From Paraburkholderia sp. BL25I1N1 (GTDB lineage Bacteria > Pseudomonadota > Gammaproteobacteria > Burkholderiales > Burkholderiaceae): a DNA stretch of 64,000 nt. Positions 1 to 8,534 of this stretch are shown in pieces. Location: the NCBI RefSeq assembly GCF_003002025.1, contig NZ_PVZB01000001.1, forward strand, positions 186,001 through 250,000, written 5' to 3'. The stretch's first letter is position 1. The number at the start of each line of letters is the position of its first letter. The notes below the pieces were generated by a model that was not told the origin of the DNA, searched no databases, and saw only the letters and a program-made list of their open reading frames with translations. The position numbers and the translations under genes were made by a program.

Positions 1-847
1 GCAAGAGCGCCACGCCGTAAGACGTCGACGTATCCAGCACGTCCACGATCAGCATGTAATGCGCCCACGTCTCGGCCCAATCTTCCCAAGGATGCATCGT
101 GGCATACGCGCTGATAAACGAAGCCTGCCACTCGGCCGGGGCGCCGTCGCGATAGTAGGCGTTCAGCGCCTCGCCGTAGTCGACGCTTTCGTCGCCGAAC
201 AGTTTGCGGAACGGTTCGAGCCAGCGCGGATTGTTCTCCACCAGCTGGCTGAAGTAGTAGTGCCCGGTCTCGTGCCGGAAGTGGCCGAGCAGGGTGCGAT
301 AGGGCTCGCCCATCGCGGTGCGGACTTTCTCGCGATAGGCGTCGTCGGCTTCAGCGATGTTCAGCGTGATGAGCCCGTTATCATGGCCGGTCATGACGCG
401 CGAACCGTCGCCGCCGTCCTCGAGGAATTCGAACGCGAGGCCGTGCTCGGGATCGGCCTGGCGCGACTTCACGTCGAGGCCGAGTTCGGCCAGCGTGTAA
501 AGCAGACGGCGCTTGGCCATTTCCAGCCGATACCAGTAGAGCCGGTTGTCGGGCGCGCTCAGATTCGGGATAGTGAGCGTCAACTGGCAGGCGCGGCACA
601 GCAGGTCCGGCGAGTCGGCCGGGATCATCCAGTTGCAGACGTTTTCGACGGCGTAATTGTGGCACTGGCGGAACAGCGCGCCTTGGGCGTCCGGATGCAG
701 GCTGCGGAAGCGGCCTTCGCCGGCATCTTCGAACGCGCTGATTTCCGCCACTTCGGGCACATAGCCAAGCAACGACTCGCAACGTTCGCAGCGAACGTTT
801 TCATAGAAGACGAGGTGCGAGCAATGGTTGCAGTGGAAGGTTTTCAT
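1..847 (-). CDS. Putative zinc-binding metallopeptidase, DUF2248/COG4307 type (3' end cut by window edge)
   Basis: The reading frame opens at an ATG at 847 and runs off the left edge without a stop. The first 25 residues carry two CxxC pairs (CNHC and CERC), and another CxxC (CRAC) lies near residue 81, so the N-terminus looks like a zinc ribbon. Further in is HFRHETGHYYF, a good HExxH-like zinc-peptidase motif (HETGH), followed by a conserved WAETWAHYM stretch. This matches the putative zinc-binding metallopeptidase family (COG4307). The substrate is unknown. It diverges from the transglutaminase/amidoligase operon that begins at 1180, which suggests joint control or a shared pathway, but that link is inference. 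The family assignment is confident, and peptidase activity is a prediction from the motif. Confidence 0.85.
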   Translation of the reverse strand, partial: MKTFHCNHCSHLVFYENVRCERCESLLGYVPEVAEISAFEDAGEGRFRSLHPDAQGALFRQCHNYAVENVCNWMIPADSPDLLCRACQLTLTIPNLSAPDNRLYWYRLEMAKRRLLYTLAELGLDVKSRQADPEHGLAFEFLEDGGDGSRVMTGHDNGLITLNIAEADDAYREKVRTAMGEPYRTLLGHFRHETGHYYFSQLVENNPRWLEPFRKLFGDESVDYGEALNAYYRDGAPAEWQASFISAYATMHPWEDWAETWAHYMLIVDVLDTSTSYGVALL

Positions 848-1179
848 CGGTGGGGCCTGGAGTGGGAGGGCAGTCGTAGAAGAAGCCACTTCGCAATCTT
901 CATGCCGCATTTGCCAGACGTCACTGGTTTAACGCACATTACGTGCATGATCGTGCATCGGCGCTGCGCCGCTTTGGTGCGTAGCACTGAAAACGGCAGT
1001 GGAACGGCGCTTGATCCGATCGACCGGACGGTCGGCGATGCGCGGCAAACTTCACAGCAGGCGATGATCCGGGGAGTCCAGGCAGTTCAGGCGGTTTTTC
1101 GCACTTGTTTGACAGGCGTTCCATAAACGGCATGAAGCTTGCTTTTGGCGGGCTGCCATCCTTCGTCCAGGAGTCCGGT
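848..1179. other. Divergent intergenic region, no gene seen
   Basis: These 332 bases separate two genes pointing away from each other, so promoters for both must lie here. Short open frames cross it on both strands, but none has a ribosome binding site or recognisable protein. An AGGAG at 1169-1173 serves the downstream GTG. I see no convincing sigma-70 boxes or strong palindrome. Confidence 0.5.
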
Positions 1180-4100
1180 GTGTCCATACGCGTCGCGTTG
1201 CATCATGTCACACATTACCGTTACGACAGGCTGGTTTCACTGTCGCCCCAGGTCGTGCGTCTCAGGCCTGCGCCGCATTGCCGGACCCCGATCCTGTCGT
1301 ATTCGATGCGGGTCGAGCCGGCCGAACACTTCATCAACTGGCAGCAGGACGCGTTCGCCAACTACCAGGCCAGGCTCGTGTTCCCCGAGAAGACGCGCGA
1401 ATTCAAGGTGACCGTCGATCTGGTCGCCGAAATGGCCGTCTACAACCCGTTCGACTTTTTCCTCGAACCCTCGGCCGAGCAGTTTCCCTTCGAGTATTCG
1501 CCCGGCCTCGCGCTGGAACTCGCGCCCTACCGCGTCAAGCGGCCCATGACGCCGCGCTTCGCCGAGTTCGTCGCGAGTATCGACCGCACGCCGGCCGCCA
1601 CCGCCGATTTTCTCGTCGGACTGAATCAGCGGCTGCAGCGCGAAATCCGCTACCTCATCCGGATGGAGCCCGGCGTGCAGACGCCCGAGGAAACGCTCGT
1701 CAGCGCGGCGGGGTCGTGCCGCGACTCCGGCTGGCTGCTGGTCGAGACCTTGCGGCAGTTAGGGCTGGCGGCGCGCTTCGTGTCCGGCTATCTGCTGCAA
1801 CTGGCGCCTGACGTGAAATCGATCGATGGCCCCAGCGGCACCGAAGTCGACTTCACCGACCTGCACGCGTGGTGCGAGGTCTACCTGCCGGGCGCGGGCT
1901 GGATCGGTCTCGATCCGACCTCCGGGCTGCTGGCGGGCGAAGGGCATATCCCCGTCGCCTGCACGCCCGAGCCGGGCAGCGCGGCGCCGATCTCCGGCGC
2001 CGTCGACGAATCCGAGGTCGAGTTCGAACACACGATGTCGATCGAGCGTGTTCTGGAGACGCCGCGCGTCACCAAGCCGTTCAGCGAGGCGGTCTGGGCC
2101 GACGTGCTGAACATGGGCGCGCAGGTCGACCAGCAATTGCAAGACATGGACGTGCGCCTGACGATGGGCGGCGAGCCGACTTTCGTCTCGGTGCGCGACC
2201 GCGACGCCGCGGAATGGAACACCGACGCGCTCGGCCCGACCAAACGCGGCTACGCGGTCGCGTTGATGGACAAGCTGCGCTCGCGCTACGGCGCGAACGG
2301 CTTCCTGCATATCGGCCAGGGCAAGTGGTATCCGGGCGAACAACTGCCGCGGTGGGCGATGTCGCTGTACTGGCGCGCCGACGGCGAGCCCTGCTGGCAC
2401 GATCCGTCGCTGTTCGCGGACGAGCGCGAGCCCGGCACCTACACGGCGGCCGACGCGCAACGCTTCCTCGCGCATCTCGCGACCAAGCTCTCTCTCGACA
2501 CCGACTGCATCCAGCCCGGTTTCGAGGACGTCTGGTACTACCTGTGGCGCGAGCGCCGTCTGCCGGTCAACGTCGATCCACTCGACGCGCGGCTGGACGA
2601 CGAACTGGAGCGCGTGCGCCTGCGCCGCGTATTCGACGCGGGCCTGGGCGGTGCAACCGGCTTCGTGCTGCCGCTCGCGCGTGAACGCGATCTGCCCGGC
2701 GAGCCGCCGCAATGGGTCAGCGGCCGCTGGTTTTTCCGCGACGAGCGCATGTTCCTGATTCCCGGCGATTCGCCGATGGGTTACCGCCTGCCGCTCGATT
2801 CGCTGCCATGGGTCTCGAAGACCGACTATCCGTATCAGCATGCGCACGACCCGTTCGCGCCGCCCGTGCCGTTGAGGTCGGCCGCGCAGTTGCGCATGCA
2901 ATACGACGGCGAGCAGCGCAACATGAGCCCCGCCGATGCGCGGCGCGCGGCGGCGTTGTCGTCCTCGGCGGCGGAGTTGCTGAGCGGCATGCCGGGTGGT
3001 GGCGTGCTGGCCTACGCGCGCCAGCTTGGTGACGAAGCGCCGCCCAAACGCGGGCAGTCGTCGAAGGAAACGATCCGCACGGCGATTTGCGTCGAAGCGC
3101 GCGACCCGAAACGCGCGGCCGGTCCGAAGGCCGAAACCGAAGCGTTCGGCAGCGGCCGCACACTGCTGCATGTGTTCATGCCGCCGCTCACCGAACTCGA
3201 CGACTATCTTGATCTGCTCGCCGCCGTCGAGGCGACCGCAGCCGAGTTGCGCATGCAGGTGGTGCTCGAAGGCTATCCGCCGCCGCGCGACGCGCGCCTG
3301 AAAATACTGCAGGTCACGCCGGACCCTGGCGTGATCGAGGTGAACATTCATCCCGCGGCGAACTGGGACCAACTGGTCGATCACACGGAGTATCTGTATC
3401 AGTCGGCGGCTGAAAGCTATCTGAGCAGCGAGAAGTTCATGACCGACGGCCGGCACACCGGCACCGGCGGCGGCAATCACTTCGTGCTCGGCGGCGCGAC
3501 GCCCGCCGACAGTCCGTTCCTGCGCCGGCCCGATCTGCTGGCGAGCCTGATCGCGTACTGGCATAACCATCCGTCGCTGTCGTATCTGTTTTCCGGACTG
3601 TTCATCGGACCGACCAGCCAGGCGCCCCGTATCGACGAAGCGCGCAACGATCAGGTCTACGAGCTCGAAGTGGCGTTCCGCGAGTTGCAGCGGCAGATCG
3701 ACATGCTCGGCGGCCGCGATAGCGCGAACCTGCCGGCATGGATGATCGACCGCTCGCTGCGCAACATCCTGATCGACGTGACGGGCAACACGCACCGCGC
3801 CGAGTTCTGCATCGACAAACTCTATTCGCCCGACGGCCCGACCGGCCGGCTCGGCCTGCTCGAATTGCGCGGCTTCGAAATGCCGCCGCACGCGCGCATG
3901 AGTCTGGTGCAGCAACTGCTGCTGCGCGCGCTGGTGGCGCGTTTCTGGCACACGCCGTACACGCAGCGGCTCACGCGCTGGGGCACGGAGCTGCACGACC
4001 GGTTCCTGCTCGGCACTTTCGTGAAGATGGATTTCGACGACGTGCTCGGCGAGCTGAACCGCGCGGGCTACGCGTTCGACAGCAGCTGGTTCGCGCCGCA

Positions 4101-4653
4101 CTTCGAATTCCGCTTCCCGCTGGTCGGCGAGACCACGGTGAACGGCGTCTCGCTGACCATCCGCAACGCGCTCGAACCGTGGCACGTGATGGGCGAAGAG
4201 GGCTCGCCGGGCGGCACGGTGCGCTATGTGGATTCGTCGGTGGAGCGGCTCGAAGTGCGTGCGCTCGGGTTGAACGACAATCGCCACGTGCTGACCGTCA
4301 ACGGCGTGCCGGTGCCCTTGCAGCCAACGGGCCGCGTCAGCGAATATGTGGCCGGCGTGCGCTTTCGCGCGTGGTCGCAGCCGTCGGCGCTGCATCCGAC
4401 CATCGGCGTGGACGCGCCGCTCACTTTCGATCTGGTCGACACATGGGCCGGCCGCTCGGTGGGCGGATGCCAGTATCATGTCGCTCATCCGGGCGGGCGC
4501 AATTACCAGACCTTCCCGGTGAACGCCTATGAGGCGGAAAGCCGGCGGCGCGCGCGCTTCTTCGCGTCGGGTCATACGCCGGGGCCGCTCACGGTCGATG
4601 CGCCGCACCGCAGTCTGGAGTTTCCGTTCACACTGGATCTGCGCTACTGGTGA
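1180..4653 (+). CDS. Transglutaminase-like/DUF2126 putative amidoligase
   Basis: A 1157-residue protein of two parts. Residues 1-290 form a bacterial transglutaminase-like unit with a catalytic triad in the usual order: Cys180 (GSCRDSGW), His229 (DLHAW) and Asp245 (LDPTS). From about residue 300 to the end it is DUF2126, which Pfam calls a putative amidoligase, a relative of glutamate-cysteine-ligase-type COOH-NH2 ligases. The start is the GTG at 1180, because AGGAG lies six bases upstream; an in-frame ATG at 1105 or 1132 would add residues outside the family's usual N-terminus. It lies 29 bases before the ATP-grasp/alpha-E gene and is probably in one operon with it and the transglutaminase at 7316. 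Proteins of this set were predicted by comparative genomics to make or attach peptide modifications; the real substrate is unknown. Confidence 0.9.
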   Translation: MSIRVALHHVTHYRYDRLVSLSPQVVRLRPAPHCRTPILSYSMRVEPAEHFINWQQDAFANYQARLVFPEKTREFKVTVDLVAEMAVYNPFDFFLEPSAEQFPFEYSPGLALELAPYRVKRPMTPRFAEFVASIDRTPAATADFLVGLNQRLQREIRYLIRMEPGVQTPEETLVSAAGSCRDSGWLLVETLRQLGLAARFVSGYLLQLAPDVKSIDGPSGTEVDFTDLHAWCEVYLPGAGWIGLDPTSGLLAGEGHIPVACTPEPGSAAPISGAVDESEVEFEHTMSIERVLETPRVTKPFSEAVWADVLNMGAQVDQQLQDMDVRLTMGGEPTFVSVRDRDAAEWNTDALGPTKRGYAVALMDKLRSRYGANGFLHIGQGKWYPGEQLPRWAMSLYWRADGEPCWHDPSLFADEREPGTYTAADAQRFLAHLATKLSLDTDCIQPGFEDVWYYLWRERRLPVNVDPLDARLDDELERVRLRRVFDAGLGGATGFVLPLARERDLPGEPPQWVSGRWFFRDERMFLIPGDSPMGYRLPLDSLPWVSKTDYPYQHAHDPFAPPVPLRSAAQLRMQYDGEQRNMSPADARRAAALSSSAAELLSGMPGGGVLAYARQLGDEAPPKRGQSSKETIRTAICVEARDPKRAAGPKAETEAFGSGRTLLHVFMPPLTELDDYLDLLAAVEATAAELRMQVVLEGYPPPRDARLKILQVTPDPGVIEVNIHPAANWDQLVDHTEYLYQSAAESYLSSEKFMTDGRHTGTGGGNHFVLGGATPADSPFLRRPDLLASLIAYWHNHPSLSYLFSGLFIGPTSQAPRIDEARNDQVYELEVAFRELQRQIDMLGGRDSANLPAWMIDRSLRNILIDVTGNTHRAEFCIDKLYSPDGPTGRLGLLELRGFEMPPHARMSLVQQLLLRALVARFWHTPYTQRLTRWGTELHDRFLLGTFVKMDFDDVLGELNRAGYAFDSSWFAPHFEFRFPLVGETTVNGVSLTIRNALEPWHVMGEEGSPGGTVRYVDSSVERLEVRALGLNDNRHVLTVNGVPVPLQPTGRVSEYVAGVRFRAWSQPSALHPTIGVDAPLTFDLVDTWAGRSVGGCQYHVAHPGGRNYQTFPVNAYEAESRRRARFFASGHTPGPLTVDAPHRSLEFPFTLDLRYW

Positions 4654-4682
4654 AACCAGCACACTCTTAAAACGACACGACC

Positions 4683-7319
4683 TTGGCCTTTCAATCGACT
4701 TTTCCCTTCGAGACGTCCGCGGCGCGCGCGGACGCTTCGTCCCTGTTGCGCCTGCTGCCGGCCTACGAGGGACATTGGGACGAGTTACGCGACGCCTCGG
4801 GCGCGCTGCGCGAACCATGGCGGCAATTCTTCCAGCGGCTCGGCGAGGACGGCATCGCGCGGCTCGACGATCATCTCGCCTCGGTCGCGCAGCAGATCCG
4901 CGACAACGACATCAGCTACAACGTCTACGCGGATAACGGCGAGCCGCGGCCATGGGCGCTCGACCTGCTGCCGTTCCTGATCAGCGAGGACGAGTGGGCG
5001 CATATCGAGCGCGGCGTGACGCAGCGCGCGCATCTGCTCAACGCCATCGTCGCCGATATTTACGGGCCGCAAACCTTGCTGGAGCGCGGGCAATTGCCGC
5101 CCGCTCTGGTTTTCGGCCACCCCGGCTATCTGCGCTCGGTGAAGGGCTACGCGCCGCCGGGCGGCCAGTACCTGCAAGTGGTCGCGGTCGACCTGGCGCG
5201 CACGCCCAACGGCGACTGGACCGTGATGGCGCATCGCACCGAGGCGCCGTCGGGTCTCGGCTACGCGTTGGAAAACCGCCTGATCGTTTCGACGCTGTTC
5301 GCCGATCCGTTCCGCGCCCTGCGCGTGAGCCGGCTCGCGCCGACCTATTCGCAGCTGATCGCGACACTCGTGCAGGCTGCGCAGGCCACGATGCGTCACG
5401 AGAGCGACGGCGCCGACCACTCGCCGCATATTGCATTGCTCACGCCGGGGCCGTTCAGCGAAACCTATTTCGAGCACGTGTTTCTGGCGCGCTACCTCGG
5501 CGTGACGCTGGTCGAAGGCAAAGATCTGACCGTGCGCGACGACAAGCTTTATCTGAAGACGCTCGCCGGTCTCGAACGCGTGCACGTGGTGCTGCGGCGT
5601 CTGGACGACGCGTTCTGCGATCCGGTCGAGCTGCGCGCCGATTCGAGCATCGGCGTGCCCGGCTTGTTGCAGGTCATGCGCGCGGGCAATGTGATCGTCT
5701 CGAACGTGCCGGGTTCGGGCTTTGTCGAATCGCCGGCGTTGCACGGTTTTCTGCCCGGCATCGCCGAAGTGCTGCTCGACGAAGACCTCATGTTGCCGAG
5801 CGTGGCGACGTGGTGGTGCGGCGAGGAGGCAGCGCGCGAGCACGCATTCCGGCGGCTCGACGAGGCGTTCATCGTGCCGACCTGGCCCATTACCGGCCGC
5901 GATGCGCCGCCTGGTGTGGAGCAGGGGCGCCAGCGCTTGTCGACGTGGCGCGAACGCATCGAAGCCATGCCCGACACGTACACGATCCAGCAGGCGCAGC
6001 GCTTTTCCTGCACGCCGCGTTATGAGGATGGCACCGTGGGTCGCCGTCCGTCGGTGCTGCGCGCCTATGCGATTGCGGACGTCAACGGCGGCTGGCATGT
6101 GATGCCAGGCGGCTTCACCCGCATGGCCGCCGAACGCCAGACCACGGTGTCCATGCAGTACGGCGGCAGCAGCGTCGATACCTGGGTGCTGTCGAGCCAG
6201 CCGACTTCGACGTTCACGTTGCTGCCTTCACCGATGCAGCCCGCCGACCTCGCGCGCAAGCATCGCACCGTGTCGAGCCGCGCGGCGGAAAACCTGTTCT
6301 GGGCCGGACGTTACGGCGAGCGCGCCGAGAACAACGTGCGGCTGTTGCGCCTGATCCTCGGTTCGCTGGAAGGCAACGACGCCGACGCGATGTTTCCGAC
6401 TCTGGTCGAACTCGCTTTGCATTGCGGGCTCGTGCAGTCCGGCGACATGTTCGCGCCGCATTCGCCGCAAGCTTTCGAGCGTGCGCTGGTCGCCAACCTG
6501 ATCGAGAGCACCGGCGCCGCGAGCATCGGCCAGAACCTGACTTCGCAGGCGCGATCCAATGGCGAAGTGCGCGGGCGTCTGTCGAACGATCACTGGCGCA
6601 CGATTCTCGCGGCGCGCAACGACTTCCGCGACGCATTGCAGATGTTGATGCCGGCGCCGGGCAATGGTGGCGGTTCAGCTTCCTCACAAGCTAACGGTAA
6701 CGGCCGCGGCGAACGCTACGAGCGTTATGACCGCGTCACGCTGATGAACGCGCTCGAACACCTGTCGGTGCAGTTGTCGGCAATCAGCGGTGCGCAAGGC
6801 GACCGCATGACGCGCGACGAAGCGTGGCGTTTGCTGTTCGTGGGCCGCCATATTGAACGCGTGTCGGCGATGACCGCGTTCCTGCGCGTGGTCGCCGACA
6901 AAGGCCAGCTCTCCACGCCAGCCGGTTTCGATCTGCTGCTGCAGTTGTTCGACAGCACGTTGACGTACCGCTCGCTCTATCCGGGCCGCTTCGAAGTGCC
7001 GGCCCTGCTTGACCTGATCGTCATCGAGCCGACCAATCCGCGCGGCATCTACGGCGTCTATGAGCGGCTGCGTAAAAAGCTCGACGAGATCGCCGTGGCG
7101 GCGGGCAGCACGCGGCATCGTCCGTTCGCCGAATTGATGGCGCCCACCGACGTGTTGCCGACGCTTGAATCGCTGTGCGAGGTGGACGAACACGGCGCGT
7201 ACGTCAATCTGATTGCGGTATGCGATCAGATCGCCGGATTCGTCGGCGCGGCCGGCCACGAGATCAGCGCGCGCTATTTCAGTCACGCCAGCACGGTTGC
7301 CTCGCAGGTGTGGTCATGA
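4683..7319 (+). CDS. Circularly permuted type 2 ATP-grasp domain fused to alpha-E domain
   Basis: An 878-residue fusion. Residues about 60-510 match the circularly permuted ATP-grasp family (DUF404/DUF407), with landmarks LTPGPFSETYFEH (253-265) and LVEGKDLTV (276-284). From about 530 it is the alpha-helical alpha-E domain (DUF403), whose hallmark ER appears in LFWAGRYGERAEN (Glu546-Arg547). The TTG at 4683 is the likely start, because no better ATG precedes the conserved region. Compared with the stand-alone paralogue at 52366, the glycine-rich loop (KEVHGAGGYG there) is absent, the equivalent stretch reading IVPTWPITGRDAP, and LEDNLRVPSG is AHRTEAPSG. The domain may therefore not bind ATP in the usual way. 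It overlaps the next gene by four bases (ATGA), so they are translationally coupled. Confidence 0.9.
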   Translation: MAFQSTFPFETSAARADASSLLRLLPAYEGHWDELRDASGALREPWRQFFQRLGEDGIARLDDHLASVAQQIRDNDISYNVYADNGEPRPWALDLLPFLISEDEWAHIERGVTQRAHLLNAIVADIYGPQTLLERGQLPPALVFGHPGYLRSVKGYAPPGGQYLQVVAVDLARTPNGDWTVMAHRTEAPSGLGYALENRLIVSTLFADPFRALRVSRLAPTYSQLIATLVQAAQATMRHESDGADHSPHIALLTPGPFSETYFEHVFLARYLGVTLVEGKDLTVRDDKLYLKTLAGLERVHVVLRRLDDAFCDPVELRADSSIGVPGLLQVMRAGNVIVSNVPGSGFVESPALHGFLPGIAEVLLDEDLMLPSVATWWCGEEAAREHAFRRLDEAFIVPTWPITGRDAPPGVEQGRQRLSTWRERIEAMPDTYTIQQAQRFSCTPRYEDGTVGRRPSVLRAYAIADVNGGWHVMPGGFTRMAAERQTTVSMQYGGSSVDTWVLSSQPTSTFTLLPSPMQPADLARKHRTVSSRAAENLFWAGRYGERAENNVRLLRLILGSLEGNDADAMFPTLVELALHCGLVQSGDMFAPHSPQAFERALVANLIESTGAASIGQNLTSQARSNGEVRGRLSNDHWRTILAARNDFRDALQMLMPAPGNGGGSASSQANGNGRGERYERYDRVTLMNALEHLSVQLSAISGAQGDRMTRDEAWRLLFVGRHIERVSAMTAFLRVVADKGQLSTPAGFDLLLQLFDSTLTYRSLYPGRFEVPALLDLIVIEPTNPRGIYGVYERLRKKLDEIAVAAGSTRHRPFAELMAPTDVLPTLESLCEVDEHGAYVNLIAVCDQIAGFVGAAGHEISARYFSHASTVASQVWS

Positions 7320-8206
7320 AGCACACGCCGACCGTGCTGTCCGTCTCGCATCGCACCACTTACCGCTATTCCACGTATGTGGAGACCGCGCAGCATCTCG
7401 CGACGATCCGGCCGATTGCCTGTTCGTGGCAACGCGTGGTCTCGCACAGCGAAAAGATCGAACCCGAACCGTCGTATCTGAATAGCCGGATCGACGCATT
7501 CGGCAACGACGTGCTGTATTTCGCGCTGGATGCGCCGCATGAGCGCTTGCAACTCGTCAGCGAAACCACGGTGGCGCTCATGCCGCGCTGGACCGATCTC
7601 GATCCCGAGGCGACGCCCGAATGGGACGACGTGGCCGATGCGCTGCGCTTTCGCGTCGGCGGCCAGTTCCGGCCCGAAGCGGAATTCTGTTTCGCGTCGC
7701 CGAATATCGTGCCGCGGCCATCGCTGCGCGACTATGCATTGCCGAGTTTTCCAGCCGGCATGCCCATCGCCGCGGGCGCGATCGATCTGATGCACCGCAT
7801 TCACGAAGACTTCGCCTATAAGCCATCCGCGACGATGTTCGATACGCCCGCCGAACGCGCCTTCGAACTGAAGAGCGGCGTGTGTCAGGACTTCGCACAG
7901 GTGATGATCGGCTGCTTGCGGTCGCTGGGTTTGCCGGCGCGCTACGTGAGCGGCTACTTGCGCAACGATCCGCCGCCGGGACAGCCGCGGCTGATCGGTG
8001 CGGACGCGTCGCACGCGTGGGTGTCGGTGTATTGCCCCGGCAGCGGCTGGATCGATCTCGATCCGACCAACGACGTGCTCGCCGATATGGATCACGTGAC
8101 GCTTGCCATCGGCCGCGATTACAGTGACGTGTCCTTGCTGCGCGGGATGATTCTCGGCGGCGGTGCGCATCGCGTGGAAGTGGGGGTGACGGTGCTTGCG
8201 CTGTAG
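7316..8206 (+). CDS. Transglutaminase-like protein, third gene of the operon
   Basis: A 296-residue transglutaminase-family protein with the bacterial transglutaminase N-terminal domain (residues 5-90) and a cysteine-protease-like core. The triad is Cys190 in GVCQDFAQ, His233 in ASHAWVSVY and Asp249 in IDLDPTND. The ATG at 7316 overlaps the stop of the preceding fusion gene (ATGA), which fixes the start; an earlier in-frame start would lie deep in the upstream gene. There is no signal peptide, so it is probably cytoplasmic. Relatives act as peptidases, amidases or crosslinkers, and the reaction cannot be told from sequence. With DUF2126 and ATP-grasp/alpha-E partners it belongs to the predicted peptide-modification system. 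A second, Anbu-linked version of this gene is at 54903. Confidence 0.9.
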   Translation: MKHTPTVLSVSHRTTYRYSTYVETAQHLATIRPIACSWQRVVSHSEKIEPEPSYLNSRIDAFGNDVLYFALDAPHERLQLVSETTVALMPRWTDLDPEATPEWDDVADALRFRVGGQFRPEAEFCFASPNIVPRPSLRDYALPSFPAGMPIAAGAIDLMHRIHEDFAYKPSATMFDTPAERAFELKSGVCQDFAQVMIGCLRSLGLPARYVSGYLRNDPPPGQPRLIGADASHAWVSVYCPGSGWIDLDPTNDVLADMDHVTLAIGRDYSDVSLLRGMILGGGAHRVEVGVTVLAL

Positions 8207-8534
8207 GGGCCGCGCCGCGCTTTTCCGCTCCATCTCACATCGATATCCCGGCCTGGACAAACTTCAGGCCGCGACCCATCTGTCAGCGCTGCCGCGCTCA
8301 CGGCTACGCTCCTTTCCCGCATTCGCAAATGCCCGTCTGCACCCGGCGATGCATCAACGCCGCCCAATGCTTATACCGCACGTAAAACCCGTGGCCCTTT
8401 TGGGAAAGTTCCCGTCTTCTCTCAGTGAAATCGTCTAGCGGGCGCGAGCGCCAGCGCCGATACTTTCCTTCGAAACGCGGTCACACAGAGCCACGTGCGC
8501 ACCGCTAGACGCATAACGAACACTGACGGTTGAA
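8207..8534. other. Intergenic region before the usher-like gene
   Basis: These 328 bases contain no gene I can support. An 80-codon frame at 8196-8438 has no ribosome binding site and an arginine/alanine-rich composition typical of chance frames in GC-rich DNA. The region separates the amidoligase operon from the peptide export cluster, so it should hold a terminator and a promoter, but neither is clear. Confidence 0.4.

Noticed and set aside
1759..4818. A 1019-codon open frame on the minus strand opposite the DUF2126 gene
   Set aside because: It is the mirror of a GC-rich gene: very rich in Arg, Ala, His and Gln, with no domain and no ribosome binding site.
8196..8438. An 80-codon frame before the usher, considered as a second peptide precursor
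   Set aside because: No Gly-Gly leader, no ribosome binding site, and it overlaps the end of the transglutaminase gene.
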